Part shown: piece by piece, positions 8,173 to 16,087 of the stretch
Layout of the letters: each line of letters starts with the position of its first letter
How positions within the stretch are numbered: position 1 is the stretch's first letter
NCBI GenBank assembly: GCA_041747855.1
Contig: JBGTEJ010000068.1
Span: 1 to 45,507 of the forward strand
Length of the DNA stretch: 45,507 nucleotides
Source: ZC4RG35 sp041747855
GTDB lineage: Bacteria > Actinomycetota > Acidimicrobiia > Spongiisociales > ZC4RG35
Reading direction: 5' to 3'
Translations under genes and position numbers: made by a program
Notes under the pieces: generated by a model
The model's database searches: none
What the model saw: only the letters and a program-made list of their open reading frames with translations
What the model was told of the DNA's origin: nothing

Positions 8173-8850
8173 ATGGATATCAATGGTGGCGCGCCACCTT
8201 CATCGGAATCCTCGATCGGTACATCGAGGGCAGGGGCTGGTCGTCGAAATCGTGGGACCTACCAAAAAGCCGTCAAGCCTGCGCTCGACCGGACTCTCGG
8301 GGCTTTCTTCCTTTTACTCGCCCTACCAGTCATCCTGATCGCGGGCATCGCCATCCTGATATCGCTGGGAAGACCCGTCTTCTATTCACAAGAGCGTATC
8401 GGTCTCAACGGAAAGATCTTCCGACTCCACAAACTCCGAACCATGATGCCCGATCGGAGAGTGGAGCAGAATGGCTACAGCGCCGAGCGGAGACGAACCC
8501 ACAAGTCTGTGGACGACCCTCGCGTGACCGCCGTAGGCAAGGTTCTCCGTTCAGCCAGGCTCGACGAACTGCCGCAGTTGTGGAACGTGGTCAAGGGAGA
8601 TATGAGCCTCGTCGGCCCACGCCCCGAGATGCCCGAGATCGTGAGCAAGTACCAGCCATGGCAGCACGAGCGACATGTCGTTAAACCGGGCGTTACCGGT
8701 CCCTGGCAGATCTCGATACACAACGGAAAGCCGATGCACGAGTGCACTGAGATCGACCTCGAGTACATCAACAAAATGTCACTACTCGACGATCTGCGGA
8801 TCCTCGTTCGGACCCCGCTGGCAATGGTCGGTGGCCGAAAGGGCCACTAG
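8173..8850 (+). CDS. Initiating phosphoglycosyl transferase (bacterial sugar transferase, PglC/WbaP catalytic domain)
   Basis: A 225-residue monotopic phosphoglycosyl transferase that would move a sugar-1-phosphate from a UDP-sugar to undecaprenyl phosphate, the first committed step of the repeat unit. After a hydrophilic N-terminus comes the membrane-anchoring hydrophobic stretch (42-65) preceded by KPALDR. Then come KLRTMM (87-92), DDPRVTAVGKVLR, the catalytic Asp-Glu in LDELPQLWNV (131-132), SLVGPRPEMP and KPGVTGPWQIS. It lacks the extra N-terminal helices of WbaP-type enzymes, so it is of small PglC size. The ATG at 8173 has AGGAG and GGGGG upstream. The next gene follows directly (TAG then ATG). 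Confidence 0.92.
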   Translation: MDINGGAPPSSESSIGTSRAGAGRRNRGTYQKAVKPALDRTLGAFFLLLALPVILIAGIAILISLGRPVFYSQERIGLNGKIFRLHKLRTMMPDRRVEQNGYSAERRRTHKSVDDPRVTAVGKVLRSARLDELPQLWNVVKGDMSLVGPRPEMPEIVSKYQPWQHERHVVKPGVTGPWQISIHNGKPMHECTEIDLEYINKMSLLDDLRILVRTPLAMVGGRKGH

Positions 8851-9459
8851 ATGTCTGCCGCCCAAAAGCCGCGCCAGAGCATCGCCCCGTCGGCCCTGGT
8901 GTCCCCGACGGCGACCGTGGGAACGGGAACTGTGGTTTGGGATTTGAGCCAGATACGAGACGGGGCCTCCATCGGCGCCGACACAGTTATCGGACGGAAT
9001 GTCTACATCGACCGGGATGTGGTCGTCGGCCAACGATGCAAGATCCAGAACAACTCCCTCATCTACTGGCCGGCGATACTCGGCGACGGAGTATTCATAG
9101 GGCCCGGCGTCACCCTCACCAACGACAGGAACCCACGCGCGGTCAATCCCGACGACAGCCCAAAGACACCGGATGATTGGATTCCTGAGGGGGTCGAAGT
9201 GGCCGACGGAGCCAGCATCGGTGCCGGAGCCATCCTCCTTCCTGGTGTCAAGGTGGGCCGGTGGGCCCTGGTTGGCGCCGGGGCGGTGGTCTCCCACGAC
9301 GTACCTGCCCACGCTTTAGTCGCCGGAAATCCGGCGACCCAGGTCGGCTGGGTAGGCAGATCCGGATTCCGTCTCGTACATCAAAACCGGCTTCTGATTG
9401 ACCCGGTGGACGGTTCTCGTTACCGACTCGACGGTGAAGTCCTCATGGACGAATCATGA
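8851..9459 (+). CDS. Left-handed beta-helix N-acetyltransferase (WbpD/WlbB-like)
   Basis: A 202-residue hexapeptide-repeat acyltransferase. Repeats of the type V-x-x-x-A-x-I-G run from about residue 10 to 160 (TATVGTGTVVWD, ASIGADTVIGRNVYID, VSHDVPAHALVAGNPA). The loop GVTLTNDRNPRAVNPD is characteristic of WbpD/WlbB enzymes, which N-acetylate the 3-amino group of UDP-2-acetamido-3-amino sugars using acetyl-CoA. The next genes encode the matching aminotransferase, dehydrogenase and epimerase, which supports the call. Its stop overlaps the aminotransferase start by 4 bases. Confidence 0.88.
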   Translation: MSAAQKPRQSIAPSALVSPTATVGTGTVVWDLSQIRDGASIGADTVIGRNVYIDRDVVVGQRCKIQNNSLIYWPAILGDGVFIGPGVTLTNDRNPRAVNPDDSPKTPDDWIPEGVEVADGASIGAGAILLPGVKVGRWALVGAGAVVSHDVPAHALVAGNPATQVGWVGRSGFRLVHQNRLLIDPVDGSRYRLDGEVLMDES

Positions 9460-10526
9460 TCGACTTCACACGCCCATTCCTCGCCGATGAAGAAATCAAG
9501 GCGGTTGAACGAGTTCTCCGCAGCCGACAGCTGGCCCAAGGAAACGAGGTCACAGCCTTCGAGGCGGAGTTCGCCTCAACTATCGGCAGCGAACACGCAG
9601 TCGCCGTCGCCAACGGAACCGTTGCCATCGAGATCGGCCTTCAGACCCTAGGAATCGGCCCGGGTGACGAAGTAGTCGTGCCATCTTTCACCTTCGTCGC
9701 CACGGCCAACGCAGTGAGACGTGTCGGAGCCACGCCGGTTTTCGCAGACATCGATCCCAAGACATACTGCTTGAGCGCGGCGACCGTTGAACCCCAGATC
9801 GGTCCCCGTACACGAGCCGTCATGGCTGTCCATCTCTACGGTCATCCTGCGGATATGGATGGTCTCGCTGTGCTCACCGAGCAGACAGGAATACACCTCT
9901 TGGAAGACGCCGCGCAGGCTATTGGCGCATCCTGGCGCGGTCAGAGTCTTGGATCGTTCGGAACCTTCGCCACCTTCTCCCTCTATGCCACCAAGAACAT
10001 CACCACAGGCGAGGGCGGCATGGTGACCACGTCCGATCCGACAATCGCCCGGCTGGCGAAGGCGCTACGAGCCCATGAGAGCCAGATGGTCGGGGAACGC
10101 CTTCAAGTAGCTTCGAACTCCAGGATGACCGATGTCGAAGCTGCCATCGGGCGCGTCCAATTGACACGCCTGGACCATATCCAAGAGGGAAGGCACCGAC
10201 TCGCTGCGATCTACGACAGGGAGCTCGGCAGCAACATCACGACGCCTTATGTCGCCGCCGAGGCGGTCCATGGCTACCACCAGTACACGATCCGTACTCC
10301 GAGCCGGGAGGCAGTTATCGAGTCGCTTCGATCGGAAAGCATCGGGTACGGCATCTACTACCCGATACCTGTCCACCTCAAGGACACATATCGGGAGGTG
10401 CCGGTCCACCTCCCCGACACGGAGACCGCTGCCATGGAGGTCCTGTCGCTACCCATTCGACCCGATCTGACAGCCAGTGAACAGGAGCAGGTGATTGCGG
10501 CAGTGAACAAAGGGGTGAGGGGATGA
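9456..10526 (+). CDS. DegT/DnrJ/EryC1/StrS sugar aminotransferase (WbpE-like)
   Basis: A 356-residue PLP-dependent nucleotide-sugar aminotransferase. The Schiff-base lysine is K180 in LYATKNITTGEGG; HLLEDAAQAIGA (147-158) supplies the aspartate (D151) that contacts the PLP nitrogen; VANGTVAIEI binds the phosphate region. By context it should transaminate a UDP-3-keto sugar, made by the next gene's product, to the 3-amino sugar that the preceding acetyltransferase modifies. It overlaps both neighbours by 4 bases. Length and motifs are normal for the family. Confidence 0.92.
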   Translation: MIDFTRPFLADEEIKAVERVLRSRQLAQGNEVTAFEAEFASTIGSEHAVAVANGTVAIEIGLQTLGIGPGDEVVVPSFTFVATANAVRRVGATPVFADIDPKTYCLSAATVEPQIGPRTRAVMAVHLYGHPADMDGLAVLTEQTGIHLLEDAAQAIGASWRGQSLGSFGTFATFSLYATKNITTGEGGMVTTSDPTIARLAKALRAHESQMVGERLQVASNSRMTDVEAAIGRVQLTRLDHIQEGRHRLAAIYDRELGSNITTPYVAAEAVHGYHQYTIRTPSREAVIESLRSESIGYGIYYPIPVHLKDTYREVPVHLPDTETAAMEVLSLPIRPDLTASEQEQVIAAVNKGVRG

Positions 10527-11500
10527 CCGCTGAAGGGCTTCGGATTGGAGTGGCCGGACTCGGTCACATGGGACGAAATCACGCCCGCGTGCTAGCGCGA
10601 CTCGACGACGTGGAGTTCGTTGGTGGTGCGGATCCAGCAGGAGATCTCCACCGATCGTTGGGCGGCCACGCCCTGTTTCCCTCACTGGATTCGCTGATCG
10701 ATGCCGGTGTCGACGCAGTAGTCCTGGCCACACCCGCAGAGGAGCATGAGAAGGGAGCGCGTCAGCTAGCTGAAGCCGGGATCCACGCTCTCATCGAAAA
10801 GCCGCTCGCCACCGAACTCGAAGGGGCTCTGGCGATCAAAAGATCTTTCGCCGAGACCGATCTGATAGCTGCCGTCGGGCACATCGAGAGATTCAACCCT
10901 GCCCTTCAGGCGATGAAACAGCGTCTGGATGGGGGGTGCCTTGGAAAAGTGTTCTCGATCTCAACACGACGGGTGGGTCCGTTCCCGCTTCGGATCAACG
11001 GGACCGGGGTGATACACGACCTGGCTACCCACGATATCGACATCGTCCACTGGCTCATCGGCCGGTTCGAGAGCCTCGAGACACGAATGGCTTACCAGAT
11101 CGGACGCGAACGTGAAGATCTCGTGGAAGCAATTGGCCGCCTCCATGACGGCACGATCGTTTCCATGTCGATCAACTGGCTGACCCCGGCAAAGGAGCGG
11201 ACGGTGACCCTTCTCGGAGAGAAGGGCGCGATGATCGCCGACCTCCTGACGTCGGATCTGACCTTCTATTCCAATGCTGCGATACCGATGGAGTGGGACG
11301 AGATGGCTAGGTTGAAAGGGGTCTCCGAGGGCGACGTGACCAAGTACGCCATAAGGAAGCCTGAGCCACTCCAGCTGGAGTTGGAAGGCTTCAGAGATTC
11401 GATCTTTAGGCTACCCCGGGCCCAGACCGTTACGCTCCAGGAGGGCATCGAAGTAATGGAGGTCGCCGCGGCGATGCTCCGAGGCCGTCTTAGCCTATGA
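10523..11500 (+). CDS. Gfo/Idh/MocA oxidoreductase, UDP-sugar 3-dehydrogenase candidate (WbpB/WlbA/GnnA-like)
   Basis: A 325-residue NAD-dependent oxidoreductase. The Rossmann motif GVAGLGHMGRNHA lies at 9-21, the family's EKP motif at 92-94 (ALIEKPLATE), and the catalytic segment GVIHDLATHDIDIVHW follows. Placed between a 3-aminotransferase and a 2-epimerase, it most likely oxidises C3 of a UDP-N-acetylhexosamine or its uronate. Sequence alone does not tell whether the substrate is UDP-GlcNAcA (WbpB type) or UDP-GlcNAc (GnnA type), and no UDP-GlcNAc 6-dehydrogenase gene is in the window. ATGA overlaps on both sides. Confidence 0.85.
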   Translation: MTAEGLRIGVAGLGHMGRNHARVLARLDDVEFVGGADPAGDLHRSLGGHALFPSLDSLIDAGVDAVVLATPAEEHEKGARQLAEAGIHALIEKPLATELEGALAIKRSFAETDLIAAVGHIERFNPALQAMKQRLDGGCLGKVFSISTRRVGPFPLRINGTGVIHDLATHDIDIVHWLIGRFESLETRMAYQIGREREDLVEAIGRLHDGTIVSMSINWLTPAKERTVTLLGEKGAMIADLLTSDLTFYSNAAIPMEWDEMARLKGVSEGDVTKYAIRKPEPLQLELEGFRDSIFRLPRAQTVTLQEGIEVMEVAAAMLRGRLSL

Positions 11501-12612
11501 CCATCCGACTGGTCACCGTTGTGGGGGCCAGACCCGAGTTCGTGCAAGTTGGCGCGATTGCCAGGGCTATCGATACCTCCTTCGGGTCCTCGATCGACTA
11601 TCACCTGATTCACACCGGTCAGCACTACGACACCAACATGTCTCAGGACTTCTTCGATGAACTCGGGCTCCCCGAACCGGCCAGGCATCTTGGGGTTGGC
11701 TCGGAGTCCCCGGCCGTTCAGGTCGGCGAGATGATCACCCGACTGGACGGAGCGCTGCGGGACCTCGAACCTGACGTGGTGATGGTCTTCGGCGACACAA
11801 ATAGCACATTGGCAGGCGCTCTCGCCGCCTCCAAACTTGGAGTGCCACTTGCCCACGTCGAATCTGGACTCAGGTCGTTCAACCGCGCCATGCCCGAGGA
11901 GATGAACCGGCGAGTCACCGATCATCTGGCGTCCATACTGTTCTGCCCGTCCGAAAACGCAGTGGCCAATCTGTCGTCGGAAGGCATATTCGAAGGGGTC
12001 CATCTAACCGGCGACGTGATGTATGAGTCCATGCTGCACACGCTCAGCCACAGAGGCGACCCCGACGAGGTATTGCGGCGACTCGGTCTAACCGGTGGTG
12101 AGTACGCCGTAGCAACGACGCACCGCACGGAGAACACCGATTCGCCCGAACGGCTCAACCAGATTGTGCTGGGCCTCTCTGATTTCGCCAGCTCGGGGAT
12201 CGAGATTGTCTTTCCCATTCATCCAAGGACCCGTTCTCGTTTGGAGCTCACCCTGACACCTTCTTCAGTACGTCTGATTGACCCAATGTCACATTCCGAG
12301 ACGTTGACTTTGCTGGAGAATGCCGCGCTTCTGCTCACGGACTCAGGCGGACTCCAGAAGGAGAGCTACTGGCTGGGAACACCCTGTGTGACCATGCGCG
12401 ACCAGACCGAGTGGGTGGAGACGGTCGCCAACGGCTGGAACAGGCTCACCGGTGCCGATCGTCGCAGGATCGCCAATGTTGCGCATGAGATGCTCGCTGG
12501 GCCCCTTCCCGAAAGACCGCCGCTGTACGGCGAAGGCACAGCCGTAACAACAGCCATACTCGACAGACTGATGGCAGATATCGGAGTCCTAGCCGGCGCA
12601 GAAGCATCATGA
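11497..12612 (+). CDS. Non-hydrolysing UDP-N-acetylglucosamine 2-epimerase family (WecB/WbpI-like)
   Basis: A 371-residue GT-B-like epimerase. Motifs in order: VVGARPEFVQVGA (8-20), HTGQHYDTNMSQDFF (39-53), VFGDTNSTLAG with D100, AHVESGLRSF with E122, AMPEEMNRR, THRTEN with H209, then LLTDSGGLQKESYWLG. These match WecB/WbpI catalytic residues. It should invert C2 of a UDP-GlcNAc-type sugar. With the three genes before it, the product is predicted to be UDP-ManNAc3NAcA (or the non-uronate form). Simple UDP-ManNAc synthesis is the alternative. It overlaps both neighbours by 4 bases. Confidence 0.9.
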   Translation: MTIRLVTVVGARPEFVQVGAIARAIDTSFGSSIDYHLIHTGQHYDTNMSQDFFDELGLPEPARHLGVGSESPAVQVGEMITRLDGALRDLEPDVVMVFGDTNSTLAGALAASKLGVPLAHVESGLRSFNRAMPEEMNRRVTDHLASILFCPSENAVANLSSEGIFEGVHLTGDVMYESMLHTLSHRGDPDEVLRRLGLTGGEYAVATTHRTENTDSPERLNQIVLGLSDFASSGIEIVFPIHPRTRSRLELTLTPSSVRLIDPMSHSETLTLLENAALLLTDSGGLQKESYWLGTPCVTMRDQTEWVETVANGWNRLTGADRRRIANVAHEMLAGPLPERPPLYGEGTAVTTAILDRLMADIGVLAGAEAS

Positions 12613-13973
12613 CGGTTCAGAAGTGGGCGATAGTTGGCGGCGGGATGCTTGGTATGAGTCTCGCCCTGTGGCTCCGGGATCGCGGCCACGAGGTCACGAT
12701 CATCGAGGCGGCCGAGGAACTTGGCGGGCTGGCCGCCGCATGGCAGATTGGTGACGTCACTTGGGACCGCCATTACCACGTGATCCTCAACAGCGACCGT
12801 CACCTGCTCTCGCTCTTGGATCGGATAGGTTTCAACGACGAACTCCGATGGGTCGAGACTCGCACCGGGGTCTACTCGGGCGGCCAGCTCTACTCGGTGT
12901 CGAACTCGATCGAGTATCTCAAGTTCCCACCGCTCCGACTCATCGACAAGGTCAGGATGGGCTGGACCATCGTCTACGGATCACGTATCAAGGACTGGCG
13001 CAGCCTGGAACAGATACCCGTCGAGGAATGGCTTAGAAAGCACTCGGGTGACACCGCTTTCCAGGCCTTCTGGCTGCCACTGCTCCGTTCGAAGCTGGGA
13101 GACAACTACACGAAGACTTCTGCGGCCTTCATCTGGACCACGATCCAACGTCTTTATGCTGCCAGGAGAAGCGGACTGAAAAAGGAGATGTTCGGATATG
13201 TGGGCGGAGGCTACGCCCGAATCATCGAACGACTCACTCAGGTGCTACACGCTGAGGGAACAGCCACGGTGCTTGGTGCTGCAGTATCCGACATCCGCGA
13301 ATCACCCGAGGGTGTGACGGTGCAGGTGGGCGAAAGCCAGCTGCTATTCGACCGAGTTGTGGTGACCACCTCATCGCAGTTGGCCTCAAGGATGATCTCT
13401 GGTCTGAGCGACTCGGAACGAAAGACGATGCAAGACGTGGAGTACCAAGGCATCGTGTGTGCTTCGATTCTTTCGGATCGCGGGCTCAGTGGCTTCTATG
13501 TGACCAACATCACGGACGGGGCACCGTTTACGGGCGTAATCGAGATGTCAGCACTGGTCGACCAATCAGAGTTCGGTGGATACCACCTCATTTATCTTCC
13601 CAAGTACACCGGTCCGGGAGACGCAGTGTTGTCGATGACCGACAGCGAGGTGCGGGATCAATTCGTATCAGCGCTTTCAGGAATGTTCCCGGGCTTTGGC
13701 GACTCCGATGTGCGTGCATTCAGAGTGTCCCGGGTCCCATATGTGTTCCCGATTCCGACCATCGGCTATTCGGAGCGTGTTCCACCGATGAAGACAACCG
13801 TTCCCGGTGTGTACACGGTGAATTCGGCCCAGATCCTCAACGGCACCCTGAACGTCAACGAGACCATCCAACTTGCCGCCAGAGCACTTCCGGTCATCAC
13901 CGAACAAGTCGACTACACCGTTGACATTCTCGAGTCCAGAGTTGAGCCCGTTCTGACCGGGGCGGACTCGTGA
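12609..13973 (+). CDS. FAD-dependent oxidoreductase (flavin amine oxidase / UDP-galactopyranose mutase-like)
   Basis: A 454-residue protein with an N-terminal dinucleotide-binding motif (WAIVGGGMLGMSLAL, 6-20), ending in an acidic ribose-binding residue (TIIEAAEELGGLAA), and then DRHYHVILNSD. The middle is a substrate domain rich in aromatics, and the C-terminal part GVYTVNSAQILNGTLNVNE resembles the FAD-closing segment of COG1232/UGM-like enzymes. Proteins of this type are common in polysaccharide loci next to deacetylases, but their reactions are mostly unassigned. It could act on a nucleotide sugar or a lipid-linked intermediate; I do not claim a substrate. The ATG overlaps the epimerase stop, and its end overlaps the deacetylase GTG. 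Confidence 0.75.
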   Translation: MTVQKWAIVGGGMLGMSLALWLRDRGHEVTIIEAAEELGGLAAAWQIGDVTWDRHYHVILNSDRHLLSLLDRIGFNDELRWVETRTGVYSGGQLYSVSNSIEYLKFPPLRLIDKVRMGWTIVYGSRIKDWRSLEQIPVEEWLRKHSGDTAFQAFWLPLLRSKLGDNYTKTSAAFIWTTIQRLYAARRSGLKKEMFGYVGGGYARIIERLTQVLHAEGTATVLGAAVSDIRESPEGVTVQVGESQLLFDRVVVTTSSQLASRMISGLSDSERKTMQDVEYQGIVCASILSDRGLSGFYVTNITDGAPFTGVIEMSALVDQSEFGGYHLIYLPKYTGPGDAVLSMTDSEVRDQFVSALSGMFPGFGDSDVRAFRVSRVPYVFPIPTIGYSERVPPMKTTVPGVYTVNSAQILNGTLNVNETIQLAARALPVITEQVDYTVDILESRVEPVLTGADS

Positions 13974-14932
13974 GCCGCCCACTTGCTCCTATCTCACTGG
14001 ACCTGGACAACAAGTGGTCGTATCTGATGACCCATGGTGAGCCCTCCTGGGTGAACTACCCCAGCTACTTGCACCTCCTGGTTCCCCGAGTTCTCGACTT
14101 TCTGGATGAGCGTGGGCTGACCATCACATTCTTCATCGTCGGTAAGGATGCCATCGAGCCAGCGAACCAGGACCTTTTGTTGGAAATTGCACGACGGGGC
14201 CACAGGATCGGGAACCACAGTTTCAATCATGAGCCGTGGCTTCTCCGCTATGACGAAGGGGCGGTGATAGAAGAGCTGGACAGATCCGAAGAAGCGATCG
14301 AAGCGGCCACTGGTGTTAAGCCCGTCGGGTTTCGTGGTCCCGGTTTCTCGTTGAGCGATTCGGTTCTCCATCAGTTGGCGGCCCGAGGTTATCTATACGA
14401 TGCAAGTGTCTTTCCCAACATTCTCAACCCGTTGAGCCGGGCCTATTACTTTCGAACTTCGCTCTTGACCGATGCAGAAAAGGAGCAGCGATCAGAGCTG
14501 TTCGGAACGCTGGGCTCAGCATTGAGACCGAACAAGCCCTACACATGGGAGATCAACGCCCATCCGGCCTTGAGCGAGATCCCGGTCACAACCTTTCCCG
14601 GCATCCGCACTCCCATCCATCTCAGCTATCTCACCTACCTCGGCGGGAAAGCGATGCCCCTTGCAACGGTCTACTACCGAATGGCCCTCACCGCCTGCCG
14701 GCTAACCGGCAACCCGCCATCGATGTTGCTTCATCCCCTCGATTTCCTGGGTTCTGATGACGACGGCGACCTTGGATTCTTTCCCGGGATGAACCTTCCC
14801 GGCGGTCGAAAGCTCGAGCTAGCCGACCACTTCCTGGGCATGTTTGAGGGGTCGTTCAAACTGGTGCCGCTCGAGGAATACCTAGCGGGTATCACCCCCC
14901 GGAAGGTGAGACAGCCCGACTATTCCAGGTGA
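13970..14932 (+). CDS. Polysaccharide deacetylase (NodB homology, CE4)
   Basis: A 320-residue metal-dependent deacetylase without a signal peptide. Motif 1 is SLDLDNKW (9-16) with D11 and D13 in place of the canonical TFDDG. Motif 2 is NHSFNHE (82-88) with metal ligands H83 and H87; motif 3 is GFRGPGFS with R122; ILNPL and LLHPLDFLG lie near the C-terminus. With no export signal it probably acts in the cytoplasm on a lipid-linked or nucleotide-linked acetamido sugar. The DxDNKW form of motif 1 is typical of a subgroup found in polysaccharide loci. The GTG start overlaps the previous stop (GTGA). Its 3' end overlaps the convergent GT2 gene by 13 bases. Confidence 0.85.
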   Translation: MSRPLAPISLDLDNKWSYLMTHGEPSWVNYPSYLHLLVPRVLDFLDERGLTITFFIVGKDAIEPANQDLLLEIARRGHRIGNHSFNHEPWLLRYDEGAVIEELDRSEEAIEAATGVKPVGFRGPGFSLSDSVLHQLAARGYLYDASVFPNILNPLSRAYYFRTSLLTDAEKEQRSELFGTLGSALRPNKPYTWEINAHPALSEIPVTTFPGIRTPIHLSYLTYLGGKAMPLATVYYRMALTACRLTGNPPSMLLHPLDFLGSDDDGDLGFFPGMNLPGGRKLELADHFLGMFEGSFKLVPLEEYLAGITPRKVRQPDYSR

Positions 14933-15996
14933 GATAAGTTGTCCGGCGTCTCATGCCGGATCGGTTCCCGGAGTGGCCCAAACCCGATTTGTTCCCTGTA
15001 GATAGTGGTCCCCAGATGGAACACCTCATCGAAATAGCGTTTGCTCTGGGCTGAGAGAATCCCAAGACTGATCAACTGGATGGCAACGACGAGACTGATA
15101 CCCCCCACCACGAAGGCGTGGGGTGAAAGCTGGAAGGCAGCCAGAACTGCGTCGGAGAAGTGGTGGGCCTCCGAGAAATAGAAGCGGAGAGTGTGGTAGA
15201 CCGCCCATCCGATCGAGTAGGTCGACAGACCAAGAATCACCAACCCAGGCATGATGAAGTACATGAAAGGTCGGAAGAGGAAACTCGAAAAAGCCTGGGA
15301 GGCCATGGCCCGACGCACTCTGATATTCGATCGGCGACGGTCCCCAACGGCTTGTTGCCGGCTCCAATCGAGGTGGGCGGGAACCTCGACAATTCGGGCT
15401 CTCAGGATCTGTGCCTTGTGGATGATTTCAGTGTTGATCTCGAAGTCCCAGGCTTTCAGATCCAGACCCTGAAGAAACCGTCTGTCGTATGCCCTGACCA
15501 TACCGGTGACTGTGGTCAAGTTTCCCTTGGCTGTCATTGCAAGAAGGCGATTGGCGCCCCTGCTCAGAAACTCGCGGCTCTTGGGAACCGAACTGACACG
15601 GCCCCCCTTGATATACGGCGACGCGATCACGATCTTTGCTCTCGTTTCCACGATGGTGTCGGCAAGCAGCTCAATGTGCTCGGGCCCGTAGCTCAGATCG
15701 CTATCGAGCACGATTACGTAGTCACCCTTGGCCCGATTGAAGGCGTAGCGGAGGGCCTGACCCAGGTTGAAATTGGTGATATGGCGGAGAAGTCGGACAC
15801 GCGGTTCCGATTCTGCGAACTCCTCGACGATCGAGGCGGTCGCGTCTCGGGAGCCGTCGTCGACGACGAGTACCTCCCAGTCGTACCGTTCTTCGAGGGA
15901 GATAAGGTGACCACAGACCACCTTCAAGCTCTCGCCGATAAGGGCCTCTTCGTTGTAGGCAGGGAGAACCACCGACAGCATCGGCCGATAGCTCAT
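14920..15996 (-). CDS. Glycosyltransferase family 2 with C-terminal membrane helices (DPM1/GtrB-like)
   Basis: A 358-residue GT-A enzyme. The N-terminal domain has LSVVLPAYNEEALIGESL, VVDDGSRDAT (44-53) and the D-x-D metal motif LDSDLSYGPEH (98-100). Two hydrophobic segments at about 244-266 and 295-315 anchor it. This architecture fits polyprenyl-phosphate hexose synthases, which make lipid-phosphate sugars used by GT-C enzymes outside the membrane. The gene directly upstream on the same strand (16088-17575) encodes such a GT-C candidate, so the two probably form a donor/transferase pair. The sugar is not known. Confidence 0.85.
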   Translation of the reverse strand: MSYRPMLSVVLPAYNEEALIGESLKVVCGHLISLEERYDWEVLVVDDGSRDATASIVEEFAESEPRVRLLRHITNFNLGQALRYAFNRAKGDYVIVLDSDLSYGPEHIELLADTIVETRAKIVIASPYIKGGRVSSVPKSREFLSRGANRLLAMTAKGNLTTVTGMVRAYDRRFLQGLDLKAWDFEINTEIIHKAQILRARIVEVPAHLDWSRQQAVGDRRRSNIRVRRAMASQAFSSFLFRPFMYFIMPGLVILGLSTYSIGWAVYHTLRFYFSEAHHFSDAVLAAFQLSPHAFVVGGISLVVAIQLISLGILSAQSKRYFDEVFHLGTTIYREQIGFGPLREPIRHETPDNLSHLE

Positions 15997-16062
15997 CTGC
16001 TACACCCCCTCCGAGACGTCCCCATTAGAAGGAAGTCTATCCTCCTCGGCCGACCCGCGACA

Positions 16063-16085
16063 GGGGCAAAGAAAGGTTCTGCCCC
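16063..16085 (-). terminator. Intercistronic hairpin without a T tract
   Basis: GGGGCA / TGCCCC (16085-16080 and 16068-16063 in minus-strand order, 11-base loop) lies just past the GT-C stop codon. No T run follows, so it is more likely a weak attenuator or an mRNA 3'-end-stabilising structure than an intrinsic terminator. Confidence 0.3.
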
Positions 16086-16087
16086 AA

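Noticed and set aside
8109..8684. 191-codon open frame on the plus strand
   Set aside because: It overlaps the phosphoglycosyl transferase gene in another frame and lacks domain features.
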